64,000 nucleotides of DNA from Pukyongia sp. (GTDB lineage Bacteria > Bacteroidota > Bacteroidia > Flavobacteriales > Flavobacteriaceae): positions 62,001-126,000 of the forward strand of contig JASBSY010000014.1 in the NCBI GenBank assembly GCA_030148705.1, in the 5' to 3' direction. Position numbers and translations under genes: made by a program. Shown in pieces: positions 62,162 through 64,000 of the stretch (positions are counted from its first letter, which is position 1; each line of letters begins with the position of its first letter). The notes beneath the pieces were generated by a model that was not told the origin of the DNA, ran no database searches, and saw nothing but the letters and a program-made list of their open reading frames with translations.

Positions 62162-64000
62162 TTACCAGATCCTTACTCGCTCTTCCGGTGCCAGCCACAT
62201 TGGGTCACCTTCTTGAATACCGAAGGCCTCATAGAATGCATCGACATTCAGCAACGGCTGAGTAGCGCGGTAACGTCCCGGAGAATGCGGGTCGGTTTTT
62301 ACCTGTTCCCTGGTATATTTTTCAGTTTGTTTGGTTCTCCAAACGGTGGCCCAGCTCATAAAGAATCGCTGCTCGGGAGTTAATCCATCGATCTTCCCGG
62401 GTCTGCCGTTTTCCTTATAGAATCGCTGTAAACCGTCGTAAGCGCCCAGAATTCCACCCAGGTCGCCAATATTCTCTCCAAGGGTAAACTTCCCATTGAT
62501 ATATACACTATCCAGTACCTCGATGTTGCTGTACTGTTCGGCCAGTTTATCCCCTCGTTTGGTGAATTCCTCAAGGTCTTTCTCTGTCCACCAGTTAACC
62601 AGATTTCCATCGCCGTCGAATCGCGATCCGCTATCATCGAAGGCGTGCGAGATCTCATGTCCGATAACGGCACCTATTCCACCGTAATTAACAGCTTCAT
62701 CCGCTTTATAATCGTAAAACGGAGGTTGAAGGATTGCTGCTGGGAATACGATCTCGTTGTTAAACGGCTGGAAATAAGCGTTTACGGTTTGTGGCGACAT
62801 CCCCCATTCGGTTCTGTCTACGGGCTCATTGATACGATCCAGGTTGTCTTTTATCTGCCATTCGGCTACGGCTACCATATTGTCGTAATAAGTGTTCCCC
62901 GGTTTCACCTGCATAGAAGAGTAGTCCTTCCATTTATCGGGATAGCCGATCTTCACGGTGAATTTATCCAGCTTTTGGATGGCCTTAATTTTTGTGCTGT
63001 CGCTCATCCAGTCGAGTGCCTGGATACGATCTTTATAGGCGGCAATGATGTTTTCAATCATCAATTCGGCCTTGGCCTTGGCTTCCGGAGGGAATTTAGC
63101 GTCTACATACAGTTTTCCAAGGGCTTCTCCCACGGTGTTGTTTACTACTGAAAGTGCCCGCTCGTTTGCCGGTTTTTGTTTTTTGGCTCCTTTCAAAGTC
63201 TTCTGATAGAAGTCCCAGTTGGCCTGGTCTATCTCCGTCGATAGCTGTGAAGCCGATTCGTTCAAGGTAGCCCAGCGGGTAAGAGTTTTCCATTTTTCAA
63301 CTTCCCCTTTTGCCAATAATCTTTGAAGTTCCTTCATGTAGGCAGGTTCCAGGACTATTATAGTATCCAATTTCTTGTTTACTCCAAGGTCTGTCATTGC
63401 CTGTTTCCAGTTAAATGCAGGCACCATTTCTTGTAACTGCTCCATGGATCTTGGATTATTAAAGTTTCTGAAGTCGCGTCGTGCTACTTTGTCCAGTTGC
63501 GGAGTTGCCAGCTTGGTTTCGAAGGCGAGAATTGTTTCTGCCTGTTGCCTGGCTTCTTCTTCCGAATCTCCGAGGAACTGAAGCATCCGAGTAATGTGCG
63601 CTACGTAATCCTTACGTATGTCTTTGGAAGCCTGGTCCTGATTCAGATAGTAGTCACGATCCGGCAACCCTAAGTTCCCGGGTACCACATAGGCCGAATT
63701 CATGGCGCTGTTATTGGGATTTGAAAAAGCGGCTACCCCAATAAAAGGTTGAGAAATTGTAGCAGGGTTCTGCGTGATCACTTTTTGAAGGTCTTCCATG
63801 TTTTTAATTGCCTCGATCTTCTCCAGTGCAGGCATTAATGGTTTAATCCCCGCCTGGTCACGAGCGGCCGAATCCAGGGCCGTTTGAAATATCATCAGAG
63901 CCTTAGCCTGATCGGTGTCGTCTGCATATCTGTCACTTTCAATAGCTTCATCGACGATCTCCAGTACGTCCAGATCTGTGCTTTTGCGCAATACCATAAA
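62162..64000 (-). CDS. M13-family (neprilysin-like) zinc metallopeptidase, 5' partial
   Basis: The frame is open to the window edge (a Met at 63997 is internal), so the N-terminus with signal peptide is missing. The 612 visible codons include NAYFQPFNNEIVFPAAIL, the zinc motif IGHEISHAFDDSG with the downstream Glu in GENIGDLGG, FFMSWATVWR, and the terminal motif DAFYEAFGIQEGDPMWL. M13 enzymes are large periplasmic or secreted oligopeptidases. The catalytic set is complete. Confidence 0.95.
   Translation of the reverse strand, partial: FMVLRKSTDLDVLEIVDEAIESDRYADDTDQAKALMIFQTALDSAARDQAGIKPLMPALEKIEAIKNMEDLQKVITQNPATISQPFIGVAAFSNPNNSAMNSAYVVPGNLGLPDRDYYLNQDQASKDIRKDYVAHITRMLQFLGDSEEEARQQAETILAFETKLATPQLDKVARRDFRNFNNPRSMEQLQEMVPAFNWKQAMTDLGVNKKLDTIIVLEPAYMKELQRLLAKGEVEKWKTLTRWATLNESASQLSTEIDQANWDFYQKTLKGAKKQKPANERALSVVNNTVGEALGKLYVDAKFPPEAKAKAELMIENIIAAYKDRIQALDWMSDSTKIKAIQKLDKFTVKIGYPDKWKDYSSMQVKPGNTYYDNMVAVAEWQIKDNLDRINEPVDRTEWGMSPQTVNAYFQPFNNEIVFPAAILQPPFYDYKADEAVNYGGIGAVIGHEISHAFDDSGSRFDGDGNLVNWWTEKDLEEFTKRGDKLAEQYSNIEVLDSVYINGKFTLGENIGDLGGILGAYDGLQRFYKENGRPGKIDGLTPEQRFFMSWATVWRTKQTEKYTREQVKTDPHSPGRYRATQPLLNVDAFYEAFGIQEGDPMWLAPEERVRIW

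Overview
The window is a stretch of chromosome from a member of the Bacteroidota, almost certainly a marine-type Flavobacteriia (Flavobacteriaceae-like). The evidence is type IX secretion (T9SS) C-terminal sorting domains of both type A and type B, a PorP/SprF protein, TonB receptors with an N-terminal carboxypeptidase-like domain, DUF5689, DUF2480, DUF3078, DUF5694 and DUF6268 family proteins, TAnnTTTG-type -7 promoter boxes, and an almost complete lack of Shine-Dalgarno sequences. GC content is moderate. I see no phage, insertion sequence, CRISPR array, tRNA or rRNA.

Layout. (1) 1-8845, plus strand: four tandem choice-of-anchor B (LVIVD-type) secreted paralogues, the first cut by the window edge, then a seven-repeat lipoprotein, an MbnP-family lipoprotein and a di-heme cytochrome c peroxidase (MbnH/MauG/CcP superfamily). 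This looks like one cell-surface unit, possibly for copper, and is the most interesting region. (2) 8961-17391, plus: a full SUF iron-sulfur assembly operon (A-type carrier, sufB, a lipoprotein, sufC, sufD, sufS, a META lipoprotein, sufE, sufT-like, DUF2480), then a DUF3078 outer-membrane protein with its own promoter. (3) hflX, minus strand, followed by a 551-base gap. (4) 19147-26233, plus: two large T9SS type B adhesin-like proteins, a PorP/SprF protein and an OmpA/TPR/propeller protein, forming one adhesin-secretion operon. (5) 26236-33216: DUF5694 plus cupin; DUF5689 plus TonB receptor; a divergent secreted endonuclease/phosphatase. The last three look like a nutrient (DNA or phosphodiester) scavenging module. 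(6) 33213-36137, minus: response regulator, CHASE3-like histidine kinase, response regulator and a four-helix membrane protein. (7) 36184-38868, minus: an isolated TonB receptor of the same subfamily. (8) 39016-44498, minus: M23 peptidase, tryptophan 2,3-dioxygenase family protein, DUF3108, HPPD, a structured intergenic element and homogentisate dioxygenase (aromatic amino acid breakdown). (9) 44560-48587, minus: patatin-BamA-type phospholipase overlapping uvrC. (10) 48719-53059, plus: RimK-type ligase, aspartoacylase-type hydrolase, 5-formyl-THF cyclo-ligase, CD225-like protein, DUF2752 and a soluble histidine kinase. (11) 53130-56920, minus: a TraR/DksA protein lacking its zinc cysteines, and ileS. 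(12) 57045-64000: DUF6268 barrel, zinc-ribbon protein, CBS protein (minus), membrane M28 peptidase, YeeZ-like NAD(P) protein, and an M13 metallopeptidase (minus) cut by the window end.

Most genes are core or lineage-conserved. The accessory-looking parts are the LVIVD/MbnP/peroxidase unit, the T9SS adhesin operon, the TonB/DUF5689/nuclease module with a strong inverted repeat in its leader, and the repeat-like structured element between hmgA and hpd. All function calls come from reading motifs by eye; no database search was possible.
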